Source of the DNA: Gnomoniopsis sp. IMI 355080 | Lineage: Eukaryota; Ascomycota; Sordariomycetes; Diaporthales; Gnomoniaceae | Assembly (NCBI GenBank): GCA_027946555.1 | Contig: JAPEVC010000022.1 | Coordinates: 124,001 to 188,000, forward strand | Direction: 5' to 3' | Length of the DNA stretch: 64,000 nucleotides | Program-made: the position numbers and the translations under genes | Shown: one piece after another, positions 33,589 to 45,027 of the stretch | Position numbering within the stretch: position 1 is the stretch's first letter | Layout: each line of letters starts with the position of its first letter | Notes under the pieces: generated by a model | The model's database searches: none | What the model was told of the DNA's origin: nothing | Seen by the model: the letters and a program-made list of their open reading frames with translations, nothing else

Positions 33589-35429
33589 TCACAATTCCTG
33601 CCAGAACTTCTCGCGAGGTATGAATCTGAGGACTGGTCCATCGTGTGAGGCTGTGACAACATCAAACAGTTGAAACTCATCTTCTCTGTGACGCCCCGCC
33701 TGGCCCTTCATGCTCGCAGTTCCGCCACCGCCCAGCTTCCCAGCTTCCCCCGAGGCCCTTGCGAAATCGAAATACCACAGCGTCTTGGCCACCATGAGAC
33801 TGAGTTCAAGGTATGCCATTGCTTTTCCAGCACACCCGCGGTCTCCGAGGGCAAAAGGAGCAAAGGCACGCCGCATCGTCCGTAGCTCAGGCGAGTCATC
33901 CGGGAGTAACCACCGCTCTGGGTTAAAGACGAATGGCTCCGGAAAGTAGGCAGCGTTATGCATTAATGTGTATGGGTTGATGCCAACTTGTACACCTCGA
34001 GGGATGACGTGGCCGTCCGCAATAAAAGGCTGTCCGGCGCTGGACGGGACAGACAGATCTTGCTGCCGCCAGAGGGTTCCCAGGGACGACGGCGCTATTC
34101 TGAGAGTCTCGTTGATGACAGCTCGGAGATATGTGCACGATTTGAGTTTGGGTCCCTTACAGATTTCGGCGCCAGAGGAGAATGTCGTACGCACTTCACT
34201 TGCAAGCCGCTTATAGACATCTGGATAGCAAGAGAGGTAGAACATGAGGGCAGTCATGGTTGTCGACGTCGTGGTTCCTCCTAAAAACATTTGCTTAGTG
34301 ACACATAAACATGGGCAGTGATATTTGTGGGATTCTTCTCACCTGCATTGATGAAAAAGGTGGCCTCGGCCCAAAGTTCACTACCTCTTAAGCCATCGCC
34401 AGAGTTGGCCCCATCTCCGGCCTTATCACTGAGAGCCATGTAGTAGAGGTCATGTTTGGCGTCTTTTCCCATGGCCGTACGTGCGTGAATCATCGCAAGG
34501 AGGGATTTGCGGAATTCAGCGACCCGTTTTTTCCCAAGCAATTGAATGAGGGGGTCCAGGACAATCGAGGTCGCTGGCCAATTCATGTACAGACTCACCC
34601 GTGCGTTGATGGCTACCATAGCATCCAGGAACGGTCTGTTGGTCGGATCCGTCTGCGTGTTCAGAGGGTATCCGAAAGCAAGATGGCAGATGGTATCTCC
34701 AGCTAGGCGGTAACAAAGCTGCGACATGTTGACATCCTCGTTCAGCTGGCTGGAGCGCAGCAGCTCCTTGAGGAATATGTTGAGCTGAGAGATTATCGTC
34801 GACTCGAAAGACTGCATGGACTTTTCAGACAGTGCCTGACCGATCGCTCTTCGTTTGCGGCTGTGTTGTCGTCTGTCCAATGTGTCAAAGATGTTTGCTT
34901 GTCCGCTGAGACGGGCTCCAAGGTATGCACTGCCTTTTGTGACAGCCTGATTCAGGTAGATATCTCGAACGAGCAGAAGTCAGCATTTTGTCTCGCTATG
35001 CGATCTGGGAACGATATGACATACCTTGGAGAGCGGTTATGGTGTTGAAGGTCAAGCGGTTCGGGGCTTGTCGCACAACGGATCCTTTGTGATTTCAGTA
35101 TTCGTAGTCATGAGGTGCAAATCTTGAGGTCACTCACCATATTTCAAGTGATTTTCGTAGGCCTCGAGATGAAGACGCTGCTTGATCGCATAAAAGCCGC
35201 TATAACCATCGGTGATTCTGGCAGCAAGCGGGCCGGGGTATTTTCTTAGCGGATGAAAACTAACTCGTGATACTATGATAATTAGGAACTTATAAAGAAG
35301 TCAGCGAATCTGGCAACAAATTGGAACATTCAAGGACTGTCATAAGCGACTCTTACCACTGGTCCCAATATTGTAGCTCCAAGCAGGACAGTGTTCCATA
35401 TAGTGTTGCCTTCCATTACATAAAACCAT
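33589..35429 (-). CDS. Cytochrome P450 monooxygenase, N-terminus uncertain
   Basis: Haem-thiolate monooxygenase of the ER membrane class. Exons read as 35138-35272, 35025-35084, 34343-34963 and 33589-34280. They give the proline-rich hinge FHPLRKYPGPLAAR, a VVRQAPNRLTFN segment, the I-helix FINAGGTTTSTT, the ExxR motif NETLR, NPERW, and the haem-binding FALGDRGCAGKAMA with its Cys. The first exon is a problem. Starting at 35429 the frame is continuous (526 residues) but lacks a membrane helix. The other frame of the same exon (start about 35416) gives a good anchor, NTIWNTVLLGATILGPVV, that does not join the next exon in phase. Either an unusual splice or a one-base shift has affected the anchor. 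It is the nearest oxidase downstream of the precursor and could belong to the peptide pathway, on position only. Confidence 0.85.
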
Positions 35430-37620
35430 GAGGGAAAGGGTACGATTCAGTGTGCCTTGGAGAATTCAGTCTGTTGCTGGCCAAGGGGTCTTTTAAGGCA
35501 GGTGCCCAGGTGTTCCAATTGGGGGGTGGTGAGGAGGGGGGGTGGCAATCTGCGCCCACATGAACCCACCAGGTCAGCGGAATGTTAGGTAGCCAGCCCC
35601 CCAACAGCGGCCGTTGGTACACCTGCATATGCGGAAAATATGGGCCAGTTGGGACCAGGGACTCAGACCAACGGCGCCAGCACCAACGGGCAGGTGAATA
35701 TGCGCCGTCATTGCAAAAGTCTCACCGGTTTTAAGCAGAGGGATATGATCCCCGGCTCCAGTGTCCGGACGTTTTATACAGTAGCATTATTGCTTACTTC
35801 GAACATGCACTCGAATACCTACCTGCCTACCTCCTGGTAGGTACCTGTGATCCACTCCTTGCAAATTGAGACAACAGTTCCCGTATCAGACTCTGGAGAC
35901 AGCCTGTTCACGTTCAGTACGTAGAGAATCACAATAAGGTAGGAGCCACGTGGACATTTTGAGCTTGCTTTTGGCATACTGCGCTGGGGATTGAATACAG
36001 AAAACAACGCCAATAGTCTTCTGCCGCTGTGATTAGCCATAATGTATGCTGATGTAAAGGCGGTACATTTGCCTCTAGAGCATAAGGGCATAGTAATGGA
36101 CCCGGCTGCGATTAATAAAAGCCGAGATACGGCGCTATATATAGCAGCGGAGGTGATGAAACGATAATATCTCAAGATTTTCTTTGAAACCACCTGAGCA
36201 CCTTCTCGGTATAAATTGACGAAGAAGGAAATGGCGGAAAGACCAAGTTCAACTACACAAAGATCAACGGCCATATTAAGATTGCCAAGCAAATTGCTGA
36301 GTTGGGGATTTGTCGTAGTCTGAAAGTCTGTTTATTAGCGGGCCCTTAGAGGCTGACTTTCCACTCTTCCTTGTCTATCTCATAACGATTATTTTAGTGA
36401 TTCTTGTTGGTATATATCCTCCGCTACAGCCCTCCAGGGCTGGTAAGGCAATTCATAGAGGCCTGTAGTCCCGTGTGAGATTTGAATCCTGTATCAATCT
36501 TTCAATTTGAACCTCAATACAGAAAGTTTTCAACCATTCCTTTTGTGCAATATGAACCTCGGGTACCTTTTCTCGACGACGGCGCAAACATCATACATGA
36601 TAGTACTGCACACGATACTCATAGAAAGGCAGGAGGCCGCCTGCACTTTAAATGTTCAAGCATCCGTGTCTAGATGGCGTTGTACATTCGGGTCGGGCGC
36701 ACAGGCTCGAAGCACAAGCCGAGCACTCGGCAACTCAAATCAAATATACGCCATTCAACTTTCACCGAACTGAAATCCGTTGGATCTGTTGCTTGTAGCA
36801 CAGTGACTCACAAGGAGCCCTATGGATGGCGCCTATATGGAGTGATTGATCGTGGATGTAGACGGGGTGTCGCATGACGCACATAGTTTCCGGACGTAAG
36901 CAGTCAGGTGAGCACGCTTACGGAGGCTGACCATACAAACTGATCCGTACAAGAAGCTTTTTATTCTGTCATAAAAAAGACACTTCACAAAGTGTCTTAC
37001 TATCACGGGCTCACCGAGATCCTCCCATAGGAATGTAAGTACGAGGTTGCGAATGCAATGCCATGCTGACTGTCACTGCTCAAGACGGCTCTGCAAATAT
37101 CCAACGGCCGCGCAGGGCAGCGAACAGGTTACGAACGACGCAGTTCTCTTTCCGTCTGGAAGTCACTCACGTGGACAGTTCTGCGAAACCACCACTGTCA
37201 ATATTTGCGGTTGTCAAAGTCACAGTTTCCAAGGTTACCAACACACGTGACGCGTGTGCAGGTAACAAGAGTGACTGGCCCAACATCTCTTTGACTCCTT
37301 TTTATTTTCTCGACTTGGAAAGTTTGCACCCCACTCAACCAATATTCACTTTGTTGCCCTTGGTGGCACCCCAGCTCTTTGTGGAGTTTTGATTACTTTT
37401 GCAACCTTCCATTTCTCTTCTTCCACCCCATCAACTGTGCTCTGTCAACAATCGCCGTCGACGTCGCACTGGACAAGACAGATCAGTGTCTAAGACACCG
37501 AACAGACAACGATACCTACAGCCGCAACAAGTCAATTGAACTACACCTTCTTGTTGTGGATTCATACCTTGTTCTCCCATCTCCCGTCGTCGACTTCAAT
37601 TTGACACACAGACACCCGAC
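35430..37620. other. Long intergenic stretch, no supported gene
   Basis: A 157-residue minus-strand frame (35819-36292) has hydrophobic stretches but no recognisable family. TACCTGCCTACCTCCTGGTAGGTACC lies at about 35819-35845. A self-complementary AAGACACTTCACAAAGTGTCTT near 36977-36998 could form a hairpin. Confidence 0.4.
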
Positions 37621-40081
37621 ATGCCTCTCAGAGTTGCAGTCATCGGAGGAGGCGCTTCTGGTCTGGTGACCTTGAAGTACCTCCTTGAGGTTCACAGATA
37701 CTGGCCAGGAGTAGATATCCAAGCTGAGCTCTTTGAGGCCAATGCCAAGCTTGGTGGTGTCTTCGAGTATCAGACCTATGAGTCTGCCGAGGTGAGAACT
37801 GCCCTCTGTCCAGTGCTATGGCTGGCTTCTAACTTTCTCCTCCACACAGCTTGTGTCCTCCAAGTACTTCACAGCCTTCTCTGACTTCAGACTACCCGCG
37901 GACGAGCGCGACTTCATTCCCACCTCGCGATATGTTCGTTATCTTGAGGAGTATGCGACCAAGCATGACTTGTGGCGTCATATCCATCTCAACACCACAG
38001 TGCGCGAAGTCAGTCCACACACAAGCAAGCCTGGTCATAACATCGACTTTGCTACCTTCCGCGGTGAAATGCCAACCTGCGGCTTCAAGGGCCCCTCCCA
38101 CTATCATGTGGTTGCGGTGTGCACAGGTCTGAACCACACACCCTATCTGCCAACGATCCCTGGTCTTGTCCCAGAGACAGAGGCCGCCAAGTTTGATACC
38201 TCAATCTCTGCCGACCTCTTCGTCAAGAACGGCCGCTCTGGACACTCCACTAGGATCATGCACTCGACGCAGTACAAGGGCCCCAGCCCAGCACACAACG
38301 ATGAGACTGTCCTGATTCTTGGTGTTGGCGAGACCGCCATGGACATTGGTGCTCTGGAGGTCACCGCCGCAGACGGTAGGCGTGTGATCATGTGTCACCG
38401 TGATGGCTTCACGTTCCAGCCCAAGATTGTTCCGCAGCCCCTCCGTGCGGGGGGTAAGAGTGGTGGCCCCAACCCTCGCCACCCCAACAAGCCCATCGAC
38501 TGCACGCCGGCGGCCTTGTTCGACACAGCCTACGTTCCTCCTGTCATCCAGCGCGGACCCTGGCTTTGGGGTGTCTATGACTTCTTCATCAAGCGCATGG
38601 CATGGATGATTTCCGGTACCACTGCAGGCTTCGACCAATGGGTCGGTGGCATAGATCCTCGACGCTGGCATGCCGACGCAGTCATCTTCTGCAAGTCTGC
38701 CAAAGCGATTCCTTACATCTCCGAGCAGTACAGAAGTCAATCACTGCTCAACAGGATGCGCTCTTGGCTCATCAACGTGCCCATCGAACCGACGGGCGGG
38801 CGGAAGATTGAGCTTGCTCCGTGGCCCTCGCACATTGACGAGAACGACATCGTCCACTTTCGGAAGAACGATCGCCCTGAGTCAAAGAGGATGGAGACGA
38901 TGAAGGCCATCAAGCCGGATCTCGTCATCTTCGCTACGGGTTACAAGCGCACTTTCCCCTTCTTGAACAGGTTTGGAAACCAGCATTACCCGACTGTTGA
39001 CGAGGCGACCACGCGTGGCATCTACCGCGACATTGAGGATGGCATCGCATACATCGGCTTCGTGCGCCCCGCCCTAGGTAAGCTCGTCCGCGTCAACAAA
39101 TTCATGGAACAATTTGACCGCTAATTATCCCGCGCACAGGAGCCATCCCACCTCTGGCCGAGCTGCAAGCACAGCACTGGATTCACGGCCTCATCTGCTG
39201 CCCCAAGTACCAAGCCTTCTTTGACAAGAGCTTCACCCCTCCCAGACGCTCCCCCGCCGCTCTCGACCCTTACGAGCTCGACTACGAGATGCACTGCCGC
39301 GACCCTGATCACGACTTTGCCAAGACCAAGCGAGCCGTCGACATGGAGTCGTACGCCTACCAGCTGGCGTTGGACATGGGCGCGGCACCTACCTGGCAGC
39401 ACGTCTGGCGCGAGTTTGGCACCGAGGTCCTCTTCACTTGGGCCATGGGACCGAACTTCACGCCCAAGTTTCGGCTCATCGGGCCCTGGTCGGACGGTGT
39501 CTCTGCATACGAGGCGGCGAGCTTGATGCGGAAGGACGGCGAGTTGGGAAAGGTGGTGCGCAAGACCGGCGGTGGAGTCTGTGAGTTTTCGCACTTGACA
39601 AGCTTTTCGTCTAGTGATTGGATGCTAATCTCGTGCTGTAGTCTTCTTCGTCTATACCATCGTACCGCTCTTGATCTTCGCTCCAGTGTGTATTGCCGTC
39701 AACACCTTCCTCGCTTTCGTCGGCCTGTGGAAGAGTAGCTCCTCGCCACCTGGAGAGGTCTCGCGCGTGGAGCAAATCATAGTGTCATCCGAGGAGAGCT
39801 CGCCTGTGCTTCAAGTCTCTGGAACCCCGCAGCAGGATGATGAGCCAATGTGGAAGCTTGATCGCCCGAACACTAGCGACGCCTCGAGAGCCAACTACAA
39901 CAAGAAGCGCGGAGTCCCACGGCCGAGGAAGAATCCTCGCATGACTGTCTTCACCAACGCCAAGACCACGGTGGAGGCTGATGGAACAGTGACGCACCAC
40001 CCCGCGAAGGAGTTTACTCGCGTCGCCGACGCAGCAACCCTAACGTTCCTGCCCAAAGACGACAAAGACAAGAAACAGTGA
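37621..40081 (+). CDS. Flavin-containing monooxygenase with C-terminal membrane tail
   Basis: 759 residues in four exons (37621-37791, 37850-39077, 39140-39580, 39642-40081). The FAD-binding Rossmann motif is at residues 6-15 (VIGGGASGLV). An NADPH-binding region includes LILGVGETAMDIGA near 220, and the FMO/BVMO-type FATGYKR lies near 420. The body resembles dimethylaniline/FMO-like proteins that oxygenate soft N or S atoms. After about residue 615 there is a hydrophobic helix (FFVYTIVPLLIFAPVCIAVNTFLAFVGLW) and a 110-residue polar, Lys-rich tail. The enzyme is therefore probably tail-anchored to a membrane with the tail in the cytosol. Codon use is GC-rich and regular, unlike the peptide island, suggesting a conserved core gene rather than a cluster member. 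Confidence 0.9.
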
Positions 40082-41427
40082 AGCAGATGGTGGCAATACG
40101 CGTGAGCGTAGCGGGCGCAGCATTCCGGGGAAAGATGGCGTGAAGGTCTACACCGATCTCAAAAGGTTACACAGCTTACGGACGCGCATTTGGACTCGGC
40201 CTTCGCGCATATAAGTGTATGGTGTAGGCGATCTGTTAGACAAGCTGTCTCACCTAGGCGTGGGTCCGAATCCCTGGTGAGTCACGGTTGGTGAGGTGGG
40301 TGCTAAGCGAGGCATGTCAGCATGGCTAATCTCAAGCCTCAGGTACGTACTTTCTCGAAAGTGCATTCCCGCGCTGGCTACGCGCATTAAATCCGAGCTG
40401 TCAGCATGGAACAATACAACCCTCCGCCGTTGAGTTTGGGTGGTCAGCAAGCAAGTGCCGAGATTCGTCTGCGCATCAGCGATTGTGGCTGCGTGTCGTG
40501 GAACACTGGGCGCTGAGAGATATGCACAGAATGGATGGCGGCGTGAACGGTTTTGATGGTTTGTGTCGGTGGTTGATAATGGATGCGAAGCGTAATTGTG
40601 CCCCCTGGAAAAATTGCGGAGGCTAATCGAAGAGGGAGAGGATTTCCCCAGCTGCTATAGCGCTACATCGGGACTAATATCAGGAATACAGAACGAAATT
40701 TGATGATGGCTTCACCACCACGGGCCGTGGCTAGGGCTGTACAGCACAAACATGCATAAAAGTCTTTGTAAATGCGACATGTTGTCGGAATCAAGATCCA
40801 GCCGAATTCCAATGGGCCCGGAGCAATCTACCCCCGTAGCCCGGGGGATACCGGCATGCCCGCTCTCAGCGACGATGTACAGTACATACATCACCGCTGG
40901 GAAATGTTCGTTTACTTGCTGAACCACGTGAGACATGCCCTCATTAGCATGTGAGCTTTTCTTTCCTCGGAGCCGATCACGGTGCCGGATGTGATCGTAT
41001 GTTGGGCTTTCGGTGGCGACGCCGGCAAGCATATCGCACTACTCTCATGCGCAAGCGGTGTAGTCGGGGATGGATTGGAGCCATGGTTGCGCATATCCGC
41101 GGTGCCGATATCCTGGAACCACGCAAGGTCTTCGAAAGATTACAGGGCACTGTACAGTACCTTTGCACATGTCGGCTTAATCCACAGACGGGGCAACCTA
41201 CAATTCTGATCCCCAAAGCCGGACGTGCAATTTGTCCATGATTCTGTCACCCCGGACGCGCTCATCCCAGCAAGTGTCACTGCTCTACGCATTTGGAGTA
41301 CATATACTATCTCTCGGGGCCCCAGTATTGCTTTTCAGGTTGTGGGCAATACCTCACGCTGACCTTTCTCCAGTCAATATTCCACACGTATTGACCTTTG
41401 TCCTGCATTCGATTTCTTCCCATCAAG
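40082..41427. other. Intergenic, no supported gene
   Basis: Downstream of the FMO and upstream of the P450. A B-box-like GGTCCGAATCC near 40263-40273 suggests a decayed tRNA at most. Confidence 0.45.
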
Positions 41428-43285
41428 ATGGAGTCTTTCATCGCGCAGGTGCCTGGGCCCGTTGTCTGGTCTCTCGCAGCGGTAAGCCGTCTTCTCAACG
41501 CTCATTGAGGGCGAACCTGGGCCGGCGTCATACTGACTGACTCGTTAGCTGGCTTTGTATGCCATCTCCATCATTATCTACAATCTATACTTTCACCCAC
41601 TCCGCCATTACCCCGGACCACTCTTGTACCGCGCCTCTAGATTCCCTCGTGCTTTGAGGATCCTGAATGGCAAGTGGCCACGAGAGCTTGTGGATCTTAG
41701 TGAGAAGTATGGTCCCGTGGTCCGAGTCGCCCCTGGCATGCTGGTCTACACCAATGCCGAGGCATGGAAGGACATTTTCGGGCACCAAAACGGCGCTGTC
41801 GTCAAGGGTGAGGAGTTCGAAAAGGACGCCTACTTTTATCGCGCACGGAACGTCCCACCAAACATTTTATCGGAATCGCGCGAGAATCATAGCTTGATAC
41901 GTCGTCAGCTCAGCCACGGCTTCAGCGACAAGAGTCTGCGCGCACAGGAATCCATCATTAAAGGCTATGTTGACCTCTTCATCCAGCGCATCAAGGAGCG
42001 TTGCGTTCCACGGGATGCGGGGGAGGACGACGACGGCTCGACTACGACCACGACCACAACAGCATTTGACATGCGCCACTGGTTCAACTACGCGACATTC
42101 GACATCATCGGCGATCTGGCCTTCGGTGAGCCCTTTGGATGTCTCGAGAAGGGTGAATTGGACCCCCGAGTTGCCTTCATGGAGCAGGGGCTTGCTACGG
42201 CTTCGAAGACGTACTTTGTCAAGGAGTTGGGCCTCGAGCGGTTCCTGAAGTTGGTCGCGATGAGATCCGCCAAATTCCGTCAAGCTCTCGTGGATTCCAT
42301 GGCGCAGATTTTGCAAAGGCGCATGTCTTTGACGGCTGAGAGGCCGGATTTGATTGAGGGACTACTCAAGAAAAAGGACGACTGGGTAAGCTGACCTGCC
42401 CAAGCTTTTGCATCACGCCCAGACAAACGACTAGGCACGAGTATTGACTGGCTTTAGAATATCTCTTTTGAACGACTGAGGACCAACTCCAGCCTTCTGT
42501 AAGTTGATTTGCCTGGATGAGTTTGTATGTTTGGACAAAGACTTACCTATACTGGTAGCATTATTGCGGGATCCGAGACCACTGCCACACTTCTTACTGG
42601 CGCCACCTTCTTGCTCCTCAAGAACCCTGAAACCCTCCAGAAGCTGCAAGACGAGATCCGAGGCGCCTTCAAGTCCGAGGATCAGATCACCTTTTCCTCG
42701 GTGGAGAACCTCCCGTACAGTACGTGACCAGTGTGCCTTCTTTCCCGCTGGCTTAACCGTCGAAACAAAGGGAACCTAGAAAATATCACTGCCCGGACCA
42801 ATACTGATCTCTGTTCAGTGCTCGCGGTTTTCAAAGAAGCCCTACGCTTCTACCCTCCAGTCACCGGCGAAATGCCTCGCATCGTCCCCAAAGGCGGTGC
42901 CACCGTCGCAGGCCAATTCGTGCCCGAGGGCACCACCGTCGCAACCGCCCAGTACGCCATGAACCACACATCCCGCAACTTCACCGACTCGTTCGCCTTC
43001 AAACCCGAGCGCTTCCTGCAGGTGAGCAACACGCCGGCGCTGGCGGAGAAGAAGAAGTCCTATCCCGGGGACAACTTTGACGTGCTTCAACCGTTCAGCA
43101 CGGGACCTAGGAACTGTGTTGGGAAGAACCTGGCCAACGCTGAGATGCGCACCATTATGGCGCGATTGGTGTGGAATTTTGATATGGAGTTGGTGGACCC
43201 GGAGGACAATTGGATGGATCAAAAGGCGTTTTTCTTGTGGATCAAGCCGCCGTTGAACGTCAACTTGACGCCTGTGCAGCGATAG
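41428..43285 (+). CDS. Cytochrome P450 monooxygenase
   Basis: 519 residues in five exons (41428-41481, 41549-42385, 42458-42498, 42559-42719, 42819-43285). The N-terminal anchor spans the first intron (VWSLAALALYAISIIIYNLYF) and leads into HPLRHYPGPLLYRASRFP. Later landmarks are the I-helix LIIAGSETTATLL, ExxR in FKEALRFYPP, FKPERFL and the haem loop FSTGPRNCVGKNLA. This pattern resembles the fungal CYP65-type (isotrichodermin C-15 hydroxylase-like) enzymes, many of which act in secondary metabolism; the substrate cannot be told. A low-complexity DDDGSTTTTTTTAF run near residue 187 comes from repeated ACN codons at 42036-42062. It is separated from the FMO by 1.3 kb on the same strand. Confidence 0.92.
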
Positions 43286-43836
43286 AGGAAAGGTGGTCAG
43301 GCCTGAATTTTCAGGGAAGGGTAGAGGTCGGTCGGACGTACCTATGATATGTATTTGATCCCAACTTTTGCATTCGCTTCCTGCGATTTTCGCACGCAAT
43401 GGGACCAGGATGGCTGTGGCATTGGTAGTACGTACCTAAGTTTTCAAGGCCTCATGCTCAGGAAACAGGTGGCCGTGCTCCAATGTTTCCCAAGGAAACA
43501 TACCAAAGCGCACAAGTCGACCACTCATCATGATTATGCGACGGAGCAGACTACGGCTGTGTGCAGGAGAGAAGGGGTTGCCTATTACATATATGGAATA
43601 ATCGTTGAGCACATCTGGAGACAAGCCACGCTGACAAACTGGCCGCCCTTGGGACGAGAGTGTGTCAATTACTTCCCAAAATGCCCCAGCACCAACTCGA
43701 ATCGCCATTCAATTAGTATGTGCGAAAAGTGAATGGCGCCAAGTCAGGAAGTGCATTGTGGGCTCGTGAGTCAGAATGGATCCACATTATATACAAAGTT
43801 TTCCAGCCGAAATTTCAACACCAGCGTCCTATGGAC
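43286..43836. other. Intergenic upstream of tRNA-Lys
   Basis: No gene seen between the P450 and the tRNA gene. Confidence 0.4.
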
Positions 43837-43985
43837 GCCCGGCTAGCTCAATCGGTAGAGCGTGAGACTCTTATGGATCTCACGATTCCTAAATCTCAAG
43901 GTTGTGGGGTATGTTCAAGTCTGTTGTTGCTGAACATTTGAGTGTCTTACTAACCGTCCTTCCAGTTCGACCCCCACGTCGGGCT
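43837..43985 (+). tRNA. tRNA-Lys(CUU) with two introns, one spliceosomal-like
   Basis: The acceptor stem GCCCGGC (43837-43843) pairs with GTCGGGC (43978-43984), discriminator T at 43985. The D arm contains TAGCTCAATCGGTAGAGC. The anticodon CTT is at 43870-43872 within stem TGAGA/TCTCA. A 19-nt intron (43874-43892) sits at the canonical place one base after the anticodon. The T stem GTGGG (43904-43908) is then interrupted by 57 nt (43909-43965), after which TTCGACC and CCCAC complete the T arm. The 57-nt insert begins GTATGT, has a perfect TACTAAC at 43948-43954 and ends TCCAG, exactly like a fungal mRNA intron. Without both introns the tRNA is 73 nt and folds normally. Confidence 0.9.
43909..43965 (+). 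other. Spliceosomal-type intron inside the tRNA T arm
   Basis: Donor GTATGT, branch TACTAAC with the branch A 12 bases before the terminal G, pyrimidine tract CGTCCTTCC, acceptor AG. It lies between the 5' strand of the T stem and the T loop, not at a site used by the tRNA-splicing endonuclease. Confidence 0.8.
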
Positions 43986-45027
43986 CAATTCCCGTCATTG
44001 GATTACTTTTTTTTCGGCGGCTTCAATTCTGCCTTGCTGAGGATTAGTGCTTTATTTGTTTCCTTTCTCTCTGTTTTTCTTCTCGTTTTTGGCCGAGCAC
44101 GTTGTATAACCTGTGCATATCTTGAGCCATCGTAACATTGGCCTTAGAGAATCCACATATGCATCAGTGCCCAGATCTCTTCACAGTTGGACTCACCGGT
44201 CGGCCCGACTCTATTCTTCGTCTTTTTGCTCCAATATTGTTCCAAAGCTAACAATGACAATCTCGTCCCCGGAGCCTTCCACTCAGCTCAGGTATGGATT
44301 TGAATGATGTAAAATGGTAAGACTACGTAGGGTGAGTCAATACAAGGGCAAGGTTAGTGTCAAAGATAAAGCTTTGATGCCCCAGCTCAAGTTGGTAAAA
44401 GTAACAAACATGGCACAGGTATGTTTTTAATACCAAAGTTCAAGTTTTTACTTCTATATTACCTCTTTGTGAAGCCTTGCTTTAATGACATCTAAGCAAA
44501 GCCTTCTGACCGAATCAAGCTAAGGTAGTCGCAGTGATGAAATTGGGCCTAGATCTTCCAGAGTGGTTTGAGCCTTCCAGGGGGGTGAGATGGAAGAATG
44601 TCAGGAAATATAACGATACCGAAGACAAATGGCAGGATAACATCCCGTTTCCAGAGCTTACTGAAGCTCAGCAAAATGGCCTCGCCTAGCGTCATCCCGG
44701 TGCTGGTTGTACCTTTTTCCTGCGACACCTTCATGAGTCGATGGCAGTGATGATAATGGCCCGTACGTTGTCTTCATAACATAGCCTTATCTAATGTAAG
44801 ACAACCTCGGTGACGTTAGATGATATTCACATTCCTCTGCGAACTTGTTACGTACACAAGACTCTACATACGTATATACTTCTGCACAAATCTCCAAATG
44901 CTTTGCCCTCATAGACGAAACGCACGGTGGCAGCAGTCGTTCTATTTTGTCTACTATAACTTCGATCAAGATACATCAGACTGATCGCGGATTGACACAT
45001 GAGGTCCATCTACCCGGTCCACTCCCT
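43986..45027. other. Intergenic between tRNA-Lys and P450
   Basis: Apart from the T8 terminator, no gene or motif is supported. Confidence 0.4.
44007..44014 (+). terminator. RNA polymerase III terminator of tRNA-Lys
   Basis: T8 run 22 bases after the tRNA 3' end, the usual Pol III stop signal. No shorter T4 run lies between the tRNA and this run, and there is none within the 57-nt insert. Confidence 0.7.

Noticed and set aside
38201..38740. 179-residue minus-strand open frame
   Set aside because: It is antisense to the FMO, whose frame has clear flavin and NADPH motifs; the shadow has none.
40195..40290. Possible tRNA with B-box-like GGTCCGAATCC
   Set aside because: No acceptor stem or full T stem could be paired around it; at best a degraded tRNA relic.
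42036..42062. Repeated ACN codons as a possible assembly artefact in the P450 at 41428
   Set aside because: The frame stays open and all later P450 motifs are present; it is an ordinary low-complexity loop.
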